Source: DATEDA01 sp963827595 (GTDB lineage: Bacteria; Pseudomonadota; Gammaproteobacteria; Burkholderiales; SG8-39). From it: a stretch of 64,000 nucleotides of DNA. Numbering within the stretch: the stretch's first letter is position 1; every line of letters begins with the position of its first letter. Below are positions 17,303-28,170 of this stretch, piece after piece. The notes below the pieces were generated by a model. The model had not been told where the DNA came from. It did no database searches and saw only the letters and a program-made list of their open reading frames with translations. The stretch lies in NCBI GenBank assembly GCA_963827595.1, contig CAWHBT010000010.1, positions 192,997-256,996 of the forward strand. The letters are read 5' to 3'. The position numbers and the translations under genes were made by a program.

Positions 17303-19528
17303 GTGAGGCAGCACCTCGTCCGGATCGCGCTGGGGCTCGCGGTCCTCGTCGCCTTCCTCGGCCACGCCGCGAAGTTCTACCGCATCCCGTTCATCGACCA
17401 GCTCGATCGCATCGTCTACGACGCGCGGCTGCGCCTGACCCTCCCCGGGGGAGTCGACGATCGCATCGTCATCCTCGACATCGACGAGAAGAGCCTCGCG
17501 ACGCCCGAGCTCGGCCGCTGGCCCTGGGGCCGCCACATCGTCGCCGCCCTGGTGGACAAGCTGTTCGAGAAGTACGGCGTCCAGATCCTGGGGTTCGACG
17601 TCGTGTTCGCCGAGCCCGACCGTTCGAGCGGGCTGCCGGTGCTCGAGGGGCTCGCGAGCGGGGCGCTGAAGGACGTCTCCCAGTTCCAGTCGGCGCTCGC
17701 GGAGCTCCGGCCCCGGCTCGACCACGATGCGCGCTTCGCGGCGACGATCAAGGGCCGGCCGGTCGTGCTCGGCTACTACCTGTCGAGCGAGCGGGACGCC
17801 CGCACGACCGGAACCCTACCGCCACCCGTGCTGCCGGCGGGAACGTTCACCGGCCGGCCCGTCGTCTTCACCTCGTGGACGGGCTACGGTGCCAACCTGC
17901 CCGACTTCCAGGCGGCGGCGGCGGCGACCGGGCACTTCAACCCGTTTCCCGACGACGACGGCATCAACCGGCGGGTCCCGATGCTCGCGGAGTACAAGGG
18001 CGCGTACTACGAGCCGCTCGCGCTCGCGGTGATGCGCGCGCTCGTCGGGTTCCCGAAGGTCGAGCCCGGCTACCCGCCGGGGAGCATGCTCAACCGGCAC
18101 TACGCCGGCCTGGAGTGGCTCGAGGTCGGCCCGATGCGCATCCCGGTCGACGAGAACGCCTGCGCCCTCGTTCCCTATCGCGGGCCCAAGGGCAGCTTTC
18201 CCTACGTCTCCCTTGCGGACGTCTATTTCGACCGCGTCCCGATCGAGACGCTGAAGGGGAAGATCGTGCTCGTGGGGACAACCGCGCCCGGGCTCTTCGA
18301 CCTGCGCGCGACGCCGGTCGGCGGAGCCTACCCGGGGGCCGAAGTGCACGCCAACCTGATCGCCGGGATGATCGACGGCCGGATCAAGGCGCGGCCCGCC
18401 TACATCCTCGGCGCCGAGGTGATCCTGCTGGTCCTTGCCGGCGTTGTGCTCGCGATCTGGCTGCCGTTCCTCACGCCGCTGCGTGCGACCCTCGTATCGG
18501 CGGCAACGTTCGCCGCGGTGACGGCCCTCAGCATCGGGGTGTGGCTGGAGGCCGACATCGTCCTGCCGCTCGCCACGACGCTGCTCATGACGATCGCGCT
18601 CTTCGCGCTGAACATGTCCTACGGCTTCTTCGTCGAGTCCCGGTCGAAGCGCCAGCTGACCACGCGCTTCGGCGAGTACGTGCCGCCGGAGCTGGTCGAC
18701 GTCATGGCCGCCAACCCCGGTAAGTACAGCATGGAGGGCAGGAACGAGGTGCTCACGGTGCTGTTCACCGACATCCGCGATTTCACCTCGATCGCCGAAG
18801 GGCTCGATCCGCGCTCGCTGTCGGCGTTCATGAACGAGTTCCTGACCGCGATGAGCCTGGTGATCCGCAACCAGTACCGGGGCACCCTCGACAAGTACGT
18901 CGGCGACCAGATCATGGCGTTCTGGGGCGCACCGGTCGCCGACGCGCAGCATGCCCGCCAGGCGGTCGCGGCCGGGCTCGCGATGCTCGCGGCGCTGCCG
19001 AAGCTGAACGGCGAGTTCCGGGCGCGCGGCTGGCCCGAGGTCCGGATCGGGGTTGGGATCAACACCGGTCCGATGCGCGTCGGCGACATGGGGTCGCGGA
19101 TCCGGCGGGCGTACACTGTGATGGGTGACGCGGTGAACCTCGCCTCGCGGCTCGAAGGGCTGACCAAGCACTACGGCGTCGACGCCCTGGTGGGACCGTC
19201 GACCCGCGACGCGGCGAAGGACTTCGTCTACCGGGAGGTCGACCGCGTCCGGGTCAAGGGCAAGGGCGAGCCGGTCGCGATTTTCGAGCCGCTCGGCGTC
19301 GAGGACGAGCTGGGCAGGGAGCGACACGAGGAGCTCAAGCTCTGGGCCCAGGCGCTCAAGGCCTACCGTGCGCAGAACTGGGAGCAGGCGGAACTTGTGC
19401 TCTTCAACCTCCAGCGCCTGTACCCCAGCGCGCCACTTTATTCCTTCTACGCCGAGCGCGTGGCCCGCTATCGTCAAAGATTGCCCGAGCCCGGGTGGGA
19501 CGGCGTGACCTCGTTCGAGACCAAGTGA
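17303..19528 (+). CDS. CHASE2-domain transmembrane adenylate cyclase (class III)
   Basis: A 741-residue receptor cyclase. N-terminal helix (IALGLAVLVAFLGHA), extracytoplasmic CHASE2 (about 30-365, with ILDIDEKSLATPELGRWPWG), three membrane helices (about 370-445), then a class III cyclase domain (about 480-660). Metal ligands are Asp490 in LFTDIRDFTS and Asp535 in YVGDQIMAFWG; the transition-state residues lie in MGDAVNLASRLE. The Lys in LDKYVGD and the Thr in AYTVMGD are the adenine-specifying pair of class IIIb enzymes, so the product should be cAMP. A helical tail (EELKLWAQALKAYRAQNWEQAEL) resembles one TPR. Start is GTG 17303. CHASE2 is shared with the kinase upstream, so both may sense the same signal. 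A phosphodiesterase and cNMP-binding protein follow. Confidence 0.93.
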   Translation: MRQHLVRIALGLAVLVAFLGHAAKFYRIPFIDQLDRIVYDARLRLTLPGGVDDRIVILDIDEKSLATPELGRWPWGRHIVAALVDKLFEKYGVQILGFDVVFAEPDRSSGLPVLEGLASGALKDVSQFQSALAELRPRLDHDARFAATIKGRPVVLGYYLSSERDARTTGTLPPPVLPAGTFTGRPVVFTSWTGYGANLPDFQAAAAATGHFNPFPDDDGINRRVPMLAEYKGAYYEPLALAVMRALVGFPKVEPGYPPGSMLNRHYAGLEWLEVGPMRIPVDENACALVPYRGPKGSFPYVSLADVYFDRVPIETLKGKIVLVGTTAPGLFDLRATPVGGAYPGAEVHANLIAGMIDGRIKARPAYILGAEVILLVLAGVVLAIWLPFLTPLRATLVSAATFAAVTALSIGVWLEADIVLPLATTLLMTIALFALNMSYGFFVESRSKRQLTTRFGEYVPPELVDVMAANPGKYSMEGRNEVLTVLFTDIRDFTSIAEGLDPRSLSAFMNEFLTAMSLVIRNQYRGTLDKYVGDQIMAFWGAPVADAQHARQAVAAGLAMLAALPKLNGEFRARGWPEVRIGVGINTGPMRVGDMGSRIRRAYTVMGDAVNLASRLEGLTKHYGVDALVGPSTRDAAKDFVYREVDRVRVKGKGEPVAIFEPLGVEDELGRERHEELKLWAQALKAYRAQNWEQAELVLFNLQRLYPSAPLYSFYAERVARYRQRLPEPGWDGVTSFETK

Positions 19529-19595
19529 CTAGGTGAACCGTGTGCTGACGCGGGGGGTTGACAGCGGGGCCTTTCCCCCCGATCTGAGCTAGAAG

Positions 19596-20366
19596 ATGCG
19601 GATTCGAGTTCTCGGCTGCAGCGGCGGCATCGGTGGCAGGCACTTGCGGACCACCTCGATGCTGCTCGACCGCGACATCCTCATCGACGCCGGGACCGGG
19701 GTGTGCGACCTGACGCTCGCGGAGCTCACGCCGATCGACCATGTCTTTCTCACCCATTCCCACCTCGACCACGTCGCCTCGATCCCGTTCATGGTCGATA
19801 CGGTGGGCCAGATGCGCGATGGCCCGCTCACCGTGCATGCCATCCCGGCGACGATCGAGATCCTCAAGAACCACGTGTTCAACTGGTCGATCTGGCCCGA
19901 CTTCAGCCAGATCCCGAGCCCGGAGCGGCCGTTCCTGCGGTACGAGACGATCGAGCTCGGCGAGACAGTCGAGCTCGGCGGCGGGCGAACCATCACCGCG
20001 CTGCCGGCGAATCACGTCGTTCCCGCGATCGGCTACAAGCTCGACAGCGGGAAGGCGAGCCTCGTCTTCACCGGGGATACGACGACCAACGACGAGCTCT
20101 GGTCGATCGTCAACAAGGTCGCGAACCTCAAGTACCTCATCATCGAGTGCGCGTTCTGCAACCGGGAAAAGAGCCTGGCGATCATGTCGAAGCACCTCTG
20201 CCCGAGCATGCTCGCCGAGGAGCTCGCCAAGCTCGAACGGAGCTGCGACATCTTCATCACCCATCTCAAGCCGGGTGAGATCGAGCTGACGATGGAGGAG
20301 ATCGAAGAGTATGCCGGGCAATACCGGCCGCGCATGCTGCAGAACAACCAGGTGATCGAGTTCTAG
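19596..20366 (+). CDS. Metallo-beta-lactamase-fold 3',5'-cyclic-nucleotide phosphodiesterase
   Basis: A 256-residue cytosolic enzyme of the class II cAMP phosphodiesterase type within the MBL fold. It shows MRIRVLGCSGGIGG at the start, the dinuclear zinc motif FLTHSHLDHVASIPF, the second ligand set in ANHVVPAIGYKL (His) and LVFTGDTTTND (Asp), and the final FITHLKPGE His. Length and the opening LGCSGG fit cAMP phosphodiesterases rather than RNase Z or glyoxalases. It lies 67 bases after the cyclase and 8 bases before a cNMP-binding protein, so degradation of cAMP is the probable job. Start ATG 19596; a modest AGCTAGAAG purine stretch precedes it. Confidence 0.88.
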   Translation: MRIRVLGCSGGIGGRHLRTTSMLLDRDILIDAGTGVCDLTLAELTPIDHVFLTHSHLDHVASIPFMVDTVGQMRDGPLTVHAIPATIEILKNHVFNWSIWPDFSQIPSPERPFLRYETIELGETVELGGGRTITALPANHVVPAIGYKLDSGKASLVFTGDTTTNDELWSIVNKVANLKYLIIECAFCNREKSLAIMSKHLCPSMLAEELAKLERSCDIFITHLKPGEIELTMEEIEEYAGQYRPRMLQNNQVIEF

Positions 20367-20374
20367 GCGGCGTC

Positions 20375-21445
20375 ATGTCCACCGCCAAGGCAAGCACCCA
20401 GATCCTCAAGGCGCTCGAGCCGATCTCGGCGCTGTCGGCGCAGCGGCTCGCCGAGCTCGCCGAGCTCTGCTACGTCGAGCGGGTGAGCAAGACGCTCGAT
20501 CCGTTCCGCGTCAAGGGCGTCACCGGACAGCTCGTGTTCCTGCTCAAGGGCGAGCTCGCGCTCATCCTCGGCAACGGCAGCTCGGAGGTGGTCGTGGGCG
20601 GGACGCCGGAGGCGCGGCATCCGGTTGGCCGCAAGACGCCCTTCGCATCGGCCAAGGCCATCACCGACGTCGAGCTGCTGCGGATCGACGAGGATCTCCT
20701 CGACATCATGCTGACGTGGGACCAGCTCGCCGCCGCCGACCGGACCGGGTCCCGCGCCGCCGAGGCCGGCGCGCCGTCGATGAGCAACTGGGCGATCCTG
20801 TCGGGGGTTTTCAGCATCAACAACCTCAAGTCCGGCGCGTTCGCGCAGCTTCCCGCGGCGCACATCAACGAGATGCTGAAGCGCTTCACGCGGGTGGCGG
20901 TCAAGCGCGGCCAAGTGGTGCTCCGCGAGGGTGAGGAGGGCGACTACTACTACGTCCTCGAGGCCGGCAAGTGCCTGGTCGAGCGCAGCGTCGGCGGGGT
21001 GGCGATGAAACTCGCCGAGCTGAAGGGCGGCGACGCATTCGGCGAGGAGGCGCTGGTCGCGAACGCGAAGCGCAACGCCACGGTGACGATGCTCACCGAA
21101 GGGTCGCTGTTTCGCCTCGCCAAGGAGGACTTCAACGAGCTGCTCAAGAAGCCCCTCCTCCAGAGCGTCACGATGGAGCAGGCCCGCGCGAAGATCGCCG
21201 CGGGTGGGCAGTGGATCGACACCCGCTACCCGTCCGAATACCAGTACGACAAGCTCCCGGGCGCGATCAACATCCCGCTCTCCGAGGTCCGGAATGCGGT
21301 CAAAGTGCTCGACCGGACCCGGGAGTACGTCCTGTACTGCCAGAGCGGTCGGCGCAGCTCCGCGGGGGCGTTCCTTCTCGCCCAGCGCGGCTTCAAGGCA
21401 TTTGTCCTCGAGGGCGGAGTGCGCGGCGGTGCCAGCACCGCCTGA
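20375..21445 (+). CDS. Double cNMP-binding domain protein with C-terminal rhodanese domain
   Basis: A 356-residue cytosolic protein. A first, weaker cyclic-nucleotide-binding-like domain spans about 20-115 (QLVFLLKGELALIL), and a second, well-formed one about 155-255: REGEEGDYYYVLEAGKC, then the phosphate-binding cassette GGDAFGEEALVANAKRNATV with the Glu and Arg needed for cAMP. The C-terminal rhodanese domain (about 260-350) has IDTRYPSEY, INIPL and the active loop YCQSGRRSSAGAFLL with its catalytic Cys. This arrangement suggests a cAMP-controlled sulfurtransferase, or a rhodanese domain used as a binding module. It directly follows the phosphodiesterase (8-base gap), completing a make-break-sense set for cAMP. 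Confidence 0.88.
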   Translation: MSTAKASTQILKALEPISALSAQRLAELAELCYVERVSKTLDPFRVKGVTGQLVFLLKGELALILGNGSSEVVVGGTPEARHPVGRKTPFASAKAITDVELLRIDEDLLDIMLTWDQLAAADRTGSRAAEAGAPSMSNWAILSGVFSINNLKSGAFAQLPAAHINEMLKRFTRVAVKRGQVVLREGEEGDYYYVLEAGKCLVERSVGGVAMKLAELKGGDAFGEEALVANAKRNATVTMLTEGSLFRLAKEDFNELLKKPLLQSVTMEQARAKIAAGGQWIDTRYPSEYQYDKLPGAINIPLSEVRNAVKVLDRTREYVLYCQSGRRSSAGAFLLAQRGFKAFVLEGGVRGGASTA

Positions 21446-21478
21446 CGGCAAGCCGTTACCCCGAGCTGCCGACGGCGC

Positions 21479-21494
21479 CGGCCCGGGTCTTGCA
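21479..21494 (+). promoter_or_regulatory. Candidate sigma-54 (-24/-12) promoter
   Basis: CGGCCCGGGTCTTGCA fits the YTGGCACGNNNNTTGCW pattern at GG, the third C, G and TTGCA, with the required 12-base GG-to-GC distance. It lies 227 bases before the GspE-type ATPase gene. G/C-rich DNA gives chance matches, so this is tentative. Confidence 0.35.
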
Positions 21495-21720
21495 TGCTGG
21501 GTTCCCGGATGCGCGGCAGGGCGTCCCGCGCGGCCCCCGGTGCCCCGACCCCGGCCTGAAAAAAGCCTCAGGGCCCCGGCCGCCGCGGTTGCCCGAGGCG
21601 CGCGCGAGGCGCTAGATTCACAAGTTGCCCGGGGCGGCGCCTGCCCGTGACGCAAGTCCGCCCGGCGCGCCGAGCCACCGGGTCGACGGATACGACGGTC
21701 TTCCGACAGGACGTGACGTT

Positions 21721-24084
<2,364 letters not shown>

Positions 24085-24129
24085 TCGCTCCTCCGTCGCG
24101 ATCATCCTCTGCAGAGGCCCTCGTACCAA

Positions 24130-24188
24130 CAAGGGGGGAATCCCCCTTGTATATCCCCGGTAACGAGCAAGGGGGCAGAGCCCCCTTG
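24130..24188. repeat. Two tandem hairpin repeats between the ATPase and HD-GYP genes
   Basis: Two near-identical palindromes, CAAGGGGGGAATCCCCCTTG (24130-24149) and CAAGGGGG-CAGAG-CCCCCTTG (24168-24188), each with an 8-bp stem and each followed by a TATATCCCC or CATATCCCC tag. No further copy was seen in the window. They resemble REP/BIME-like intergenic hairpin elements and may also limit transcription between the two genes. Confidence 0.6.
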
Positions 24189-24223
24189 CATATCCCCCGT
24201 CCCGGTCGGGTAGTCGCATCTCG

Positions 24224-25930
24224 ATGAGCACCGTACCCACCCTCGTTCCGGTCGAGCGGCCGTCCGCCGACCGCAGCGCCGAGACGCCGGTCGATCTGTT
24301 CCGGCGCCTCGACCAGCTGAACGAGATCGGCGCGGCGCTGTCGCTCGAGAAGAACCTCAACGCGCTGCTCGAGAAGATCCTGCTCGCCGTGAAGACCATC
24401 ACCCGGGCCGACGGCGGGACGCTCTACCTCGTGGAGGGGGATGGCTCGGACCAGGTGCTGCGGTTCGAGATCATGCGCACCGCCTCGCTCGACGTCGCCA
24501 TGGGGGGCACGACCGGCAACCCGATCCCGTTCTATCCGGTGCACCTCTTCCGCAACGGTGACCCGAACACCTCGATGGTCGCGGCATTTGCCGCGCTCAC
24601 CGGGCAGACGGTGAACATCGCCGACGCCTATACCGAGGAGGGCTTCGACTTCTCGGGCACGCGCGCATTCGATCAGAAGACCGGCTACCGCTCGAAGTCG
24701 TTCCTCACGGTGCCGATGAAGAACCACGAGGGCGAGATCATCGGGGTGCTGCAGCTGATCAACTGCCAGGATCCCGCGACCGGCGAGATCGTGCCGTTCT
24801 CGCCGTCCGACCAGCGGCTGTGCGAGTCGCTCGCCTCGCAGGCCGCGATCGCGCTCACCAACCGGGCGCTGATCAACCAGCTCGAGAACCTGTTCGAGTC
24901 GTTCATCAACATGATCAACGAAGCGATCGACGAGAAGTCGCCCTATACGGGCGGCCACTGCCAGCGGGTCCCGCAGCTGACGATGATGCTCGCCGAGGCG
25001 GTGAACGACACCACCGACGGCCCGCTCGCCGAGTTCGGGATGACCGAGAAGGACCGCTACGAGCTGCGGATCGCGGGCCTGCTGCACGACTGCGGGAAGA
25101 TCACGACCCCGGTCCACGTCGTCGACAAGGCGACCAAGCTCGAGACGATCTTCGACCGCATCCATCTCGTCGACACGCGCTTCGAGCTGCTCAAGCGCGA
25201 TGCCGAGATCGACGCCCTCACGAAGAAGCTCGAGCTGGCCCGTTCGCCCGGGCTGGACGAGATCACCCGGCGCGGCCGGACCTACGCGATCGACGAGGAG
25301 CTGCGCGAGACGCTGCGCCAGGTCGAGGAGGACCGGAAGTTCCTGCGCCGCTGCAACATCGGCGCCGAGTCGATGTCGAAGGAGGAGCAGGACCGGGTCC
25401 ACCAGATCGGGCTCTCCTACAAGTGGCGCGACCCGGGCGGCAACACCGCGAACTTCCTCACCGACGACGAGCTCAAGAACCTGACGATCTCGCGCGGCAC
25501 GCTCACGCAGGAGGAGCGCGAGATCATCAACCACCACATCGTCTCGACGATCAGGATGCTCGAGGCACTGCCGTGGCCGAAGCACCTGCGCAACGTGCCC
25601 GAGTACGCCGGCGGGCACCACGAGCGGATGGACGGGAAGGGCTACCCGCGGGGCCTCACCCGCGACCAGATGTCGGTTCAGGCGCGGGTGATGGGCATCG
25701 CCGACATCTTCGAGGCCCTGACCGCGAAGGACCGGCCGTACAAGAAGGGCAAGACGCTCTCGGAGTCGCTGCACATCCTCGGGAAGTTCAAGCTGAACGG
25801 GCACATCGACCCGGATCTGTTCGACGTCTTCATCCGCCACAAGGTGTACCTGAAGTACGCCGAGCAGTTCCTCGACCCCGACCAGATCGACCAGGTCGAC
25901 CAGTCGAAGATCCCGGGGTACGTGCCCTAG
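24224..25930 (+). CDS. GAF-HD-GYP c-di-GMP phosphodiesterase
   Basis: A 568-residue cytosolic protein. GAF domain about 35-210 (ITRADGGTLYLVEGDGSD, LTVPMKNHEGEIIGVLQLIN). HD-GYP domain from about 235: GGHCQRV, LLHDCGK with His288-Asp289, the linker His pair INHH, HHERMDGKGYP with HHE at 465-467 and GYP at 473-475, and IADIFEALTAKDRPYK. Metal ligands and the GYP signature are intact, so it should hydrolyse c-di-GMP. Between HD and HHE is an insertion of about 120 residues, much longer than in the standard domain. It is the last gene of the signalling island and shares a GAF domain with the neighbouring ATPase. Confidence 0.92.
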   Translation: MSTVPTLVPVERPSADRSAETPVDLFRRLDQLNEIGAALSLEKNLNALLEKILLAVKTITRADGGTLYLVEGDGSDQVLRFEIMRTASLDVAMGGTTGNPIPFYPVHLFRNGDPNTSMVAAFAALTGQTVNIADAYTEEGFDFSGTRAFDQKTGYRSKSFLTVPMKNHEGEIIGVLQLINCQDPATGEIVPFSPSDQRLCESLASQAAIALTNRALINQLENLFESFINMINEAIDEKSPYTGGHCQRVPQLTMMLAEAVNDTTDGPLAEFGMTEKDRYELRIAGLLHDCGKITTPVHVVDKATKLETIFDRIHLVDTRFELLKRDAEIDALTKKLELARSPGLDEITRRGRTYAIDEELRETLRQVEEDRKFLRRCNIGAESMSKEEQDRVHQIGLSYKWRDPGGNTANFLTDDELKNLTISRGTLTQEEREIINHHIVSTIRMLEALPWPKHLRNVPEYAGGHHERMDGKGYPRGLTRDQMSVQARVMGIADIFEALTAKDRPYKKGKTLSESLHILGKFKLNGHIDPDLFDVFIRHKVYLKYAEQFLDPDQIDQVDQSKIPGYVP

Positions 25931-25995
25931 CGTGAGCCGGACCGACGCCGGCCCCGGCCGGACGCGGCGAACCTCTACCGTCCAGGCAGCTCGTG

Positions 25996-27690
25996 ATGCT
26001 CGCTAGTCTCCTCCGCTCCCTGCGGTCCGGACGAGCGGCGAAAGTTCACGAGGAAGCGGTCAGTCGGTGGCGCCGCAACGACATCGCCGGCGCCGAGGAG
26101 TCGTTCCGCCGGGCGCTCGCGTTGAATCCCGGCCTCATGCCTGCCTGGTCCAACCTCGGCCAGGTGCTGTGGGAGCAGGGCCGTGCGCGGGACGCGTTGG
26201 CGTGCCTCGGGCGTGCGGTCGAGATCGACCCGGCGAGCGCGGTAGCGCGGCTCAATCTCGCGGTCGCTCTGATGAACACGAGCCGCGCGGTGGATGCAGT
26301 CGCGCAGTTCCGCGAGGCAATCCGGCTTGACCCGTCGCTGGCAAACGCCCGCGCGACGGTCCTCAAGCCGCTGCGCGACCTCTGCGAGTGGGACGAGGCC
26401 GATGCACAGGCGGCCGCACTCGTCGATCTTTGCCGGCGCGACCCGCGGGCCGCCGGCGCCGTTCCGCCCTTCCTGTCGCTGCTCGTCGACTTCGGGCCCG
26501 AGTTCCGGCTGGCGGTCGCGCGCGCGAGTGCGCAGGCGGCGAGCGCGAAGGTGCAAGGGCTGCCGCGCCCGCTGCGCACCACCGACTCCGCCCGGAGACG
26601 GATCCGCATCGGCTATGTCTCGGCCGACCTGCACGCGCACGCGGTGGCGCTTACGAGCGTGCGCCTGTTCGAGCTCCACGATCGCGAGCGGTTCGAGACG
26701 TTCGCGTATTCGTTCGACGCCGGCGGCGACAGTGCGATCCGCCGGCGGCTCGAGGCCGCGTTCGACCGCTTCATCGACGTGCGCGGCGAGGCGTTCCAGG
26801 CGACCGCGCAGCGCATCGCGAGCGACGGAATCGACGTGCTCGTCGATCTCATGGGTTATACCGCGGCGGCGCGTCCCGAGCTGTTCGCGCTCCGCCCCGC
26901 GCCGGCGCAGATCGCGTTCCTGGGCTTTGCCGGGACGACCGGCGCGGACTACATGGACGGGGTCGTCGCCGACGCGTTCGTGGTGCCGCCGGGCGACGAG
27001 CGGTGGTACGCGGAGCGGGTCCTCCGGCTGCCGACGACGTATTTTCCGGTCGACGATCGGCGCACGCTCCCCCGGCTCACGCGGCGCGGAGACTTCGGGA
27101 TCCCCGACGACGCGATCGTTTACTGCTGCTTCGGCGACCACGCCAAGATCGAGCGCGACGTGTTCGCGACGTGGCTGCGAATCCTGGGGCAGGTTCCGGG
27201 GAGCCTCCTGTGGCTCTCGAGCGGCGCCGGCGAGGCGCGGCTCCGGCGGGCGGGGGCCGACGCGGGGATCGATCCGGCACGGCTCCTGTTCGCGTCGCGG
27301 TTGCCGGACCAGGCCGATTACCTCGGGCGCCTCCAGCTCGCTGACCTCTTCCTGGATACCCGGACCTACAACGCCCATTCGACCGCGGCCGACGCGCTGT
27401 GGGCCGGCGTGCCGCTCCTCACGGCTCCGGGCGACGGGTTCGCCGGTCGGGTGGGCGCGAGCCTGCTGCATGCCGTCGATCTGCCGCAGCTGGTCGCGGC
27501 CGATCTCGCCGACTACGAAACGCGGGCCGTCGGCCTGGGCACCCACCCCGAGCGCTTGCGCGGGCTCCGCGCTGCGCTCGATCGCGATCGGGCACGCCTG
27601 CCGCTCTTCGACAGCGCGCGGTTCGCGCGGGAGCTGGAGTCCGTTCTGTGTTCCGTCGTCGAACGGGCCAAGGCCGGGAACGCCCCGTGA
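25996..27690 (+). CDS. TPR and SPINDLY-type O-linked N-acetylglucosamine transferase homologue
   Basis: A 564-residue protein: about three TPR units (about 15-130: AEESFRRALALNPGLMPAWS, ALACLGRAVEIDPASAVAR) and a C-terminal OGT/SPINDLY glycosyltransferase region (about 190-550). Family marks: RIRIGYVSADLHAHAV, DGIDVLVDLMGYT, RPAPAQIAFLGFAGTTG, IVYCCFGDHAKI, LFLDTRTYNAHSTAADALWAGVP and TAPGDGFAGRVGASLL. It probably transfers a sugar (GlcNAc or fucose) to Ser/Thr of a protein. Start taken as ATG 25996; GTG 25993 just before it is also in frame. A paralogue lies on the other strand at 37526, with two pilin genes in between as possible targets. Confidence 0.9.
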   Translation: MLASLLRSLRSGRAAKVHEEAVSRWRRNDIAGAEESFRRALALNPGLMPAWSNLGQVLWEQGRARDALACLGRAVEIDPASAVARLNLAVALMNTSRAVDAVAQFREAIRLDPSLANARATVLKPLRDLCEWDEADAQAAALVDLCRRDPRAAGAVPPFLSLLVDFGPEFRLAVARASAQAASAKVQGLPRPLRTTDSARRRIRIGYVSADLHAHAVALTSVRLFELHDRERFETFAYSFDAGGDSAIRRRLEAAFDRFIDVRGEAFQATAQRIASDGIDVLVDLMGYTAAARPELFALRPAPAQIAFLGFAGTTGADYMDGVVADAFVVPPGDERWYAERVLRLPTTYFPVDDRRTLPRLTRRGDFGIPDDAIVYCCFGDHAKIERDVFATWLRILGQVPGSLLWLSSGAGEARLRRAGADAGIDPARLLFASRLPDQADYLGRLQLADLFLDTRTYNAHSTAADALWAGVPLLTAPGDGFAGRVGASLLHAVDLPQLVAADLADYETRAVGLGTHPERLRGLRAALDRDRARLPLFDSARFARELESVLCSVVERAKAGNAP

Positions 27691-27773
27691 CCGACAGCGA
27701 GCGGCGGCCGGACGGGAGCGGATCGATCACCCGGCCGGCGAGTCGGAACAGACCGGGATCGACCCCGCGTGGG

Positions 27774-28121
27774 TCAGGTTCGCTCGCCCGACGGGGGGCC
27801 GGGAGGCGGCGCGCCGCGGGTGACGTAGATCATCAGCCCCTCGGTCGCGACCTCGATGAACTTCTCGGTATAGCCGAGCTCCTTCAGCTGCCACTTGAAT
27901 TCGTTGCCGAGCTTGGCCTTGCCGAACACGCCCAACTTGTGCTCCCGCTGGAACTCGGCTGCCTGAGCAAGCGTTTCCTCGAGCACCTTGGTCAAGCGTG
28001 CCTGCGAGATCTTCTTCTCCGGATTCACGTCGAGCGCGGGCGGATACCGCTTGGCCAGCGTGTTCGCGAGCGCGGTCGCGAATTCGCTGATGTACTTGCG
28101 GGAAAAGAATCCGAAGGGCAT
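27774..28121 (-). CDS. Hypothetical protein, 115 residues
   Basis: Not recognised. The protein is mixed-charge and helical, beginning with PFGFFSRKYISEFATALANT and containing ISQARLTKVLEETLAQAAEF and LGNEFKWQLKELGYTEKFIE; it ends in a Pro/Gly-rich tail. No signal peptide or membrane segment is seen. Codon use is like its neighbours and the frame is clean, so it is probably real. It lies 49 bases after the stop of the oxygenase gene, on the same strand, so the two may be co-transcribed. Confidence 0.7.
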   Translation of the reverse strand: MPFGFFSRKYISEFATALANTLAKRYPPALDVNPEKKISQARLTKVLEETLAQAAEFQREHKLGVFGKAKLGNEFKWQLKELGYTEKFIEVATEGLMIYVTRGAPPPGPPSGERT

Positions 28122-28170
28122 GTGTTGTTCTCCGTCGTTGCGCGCATTCCCGCCCGCCCGGCCGGGCTGG

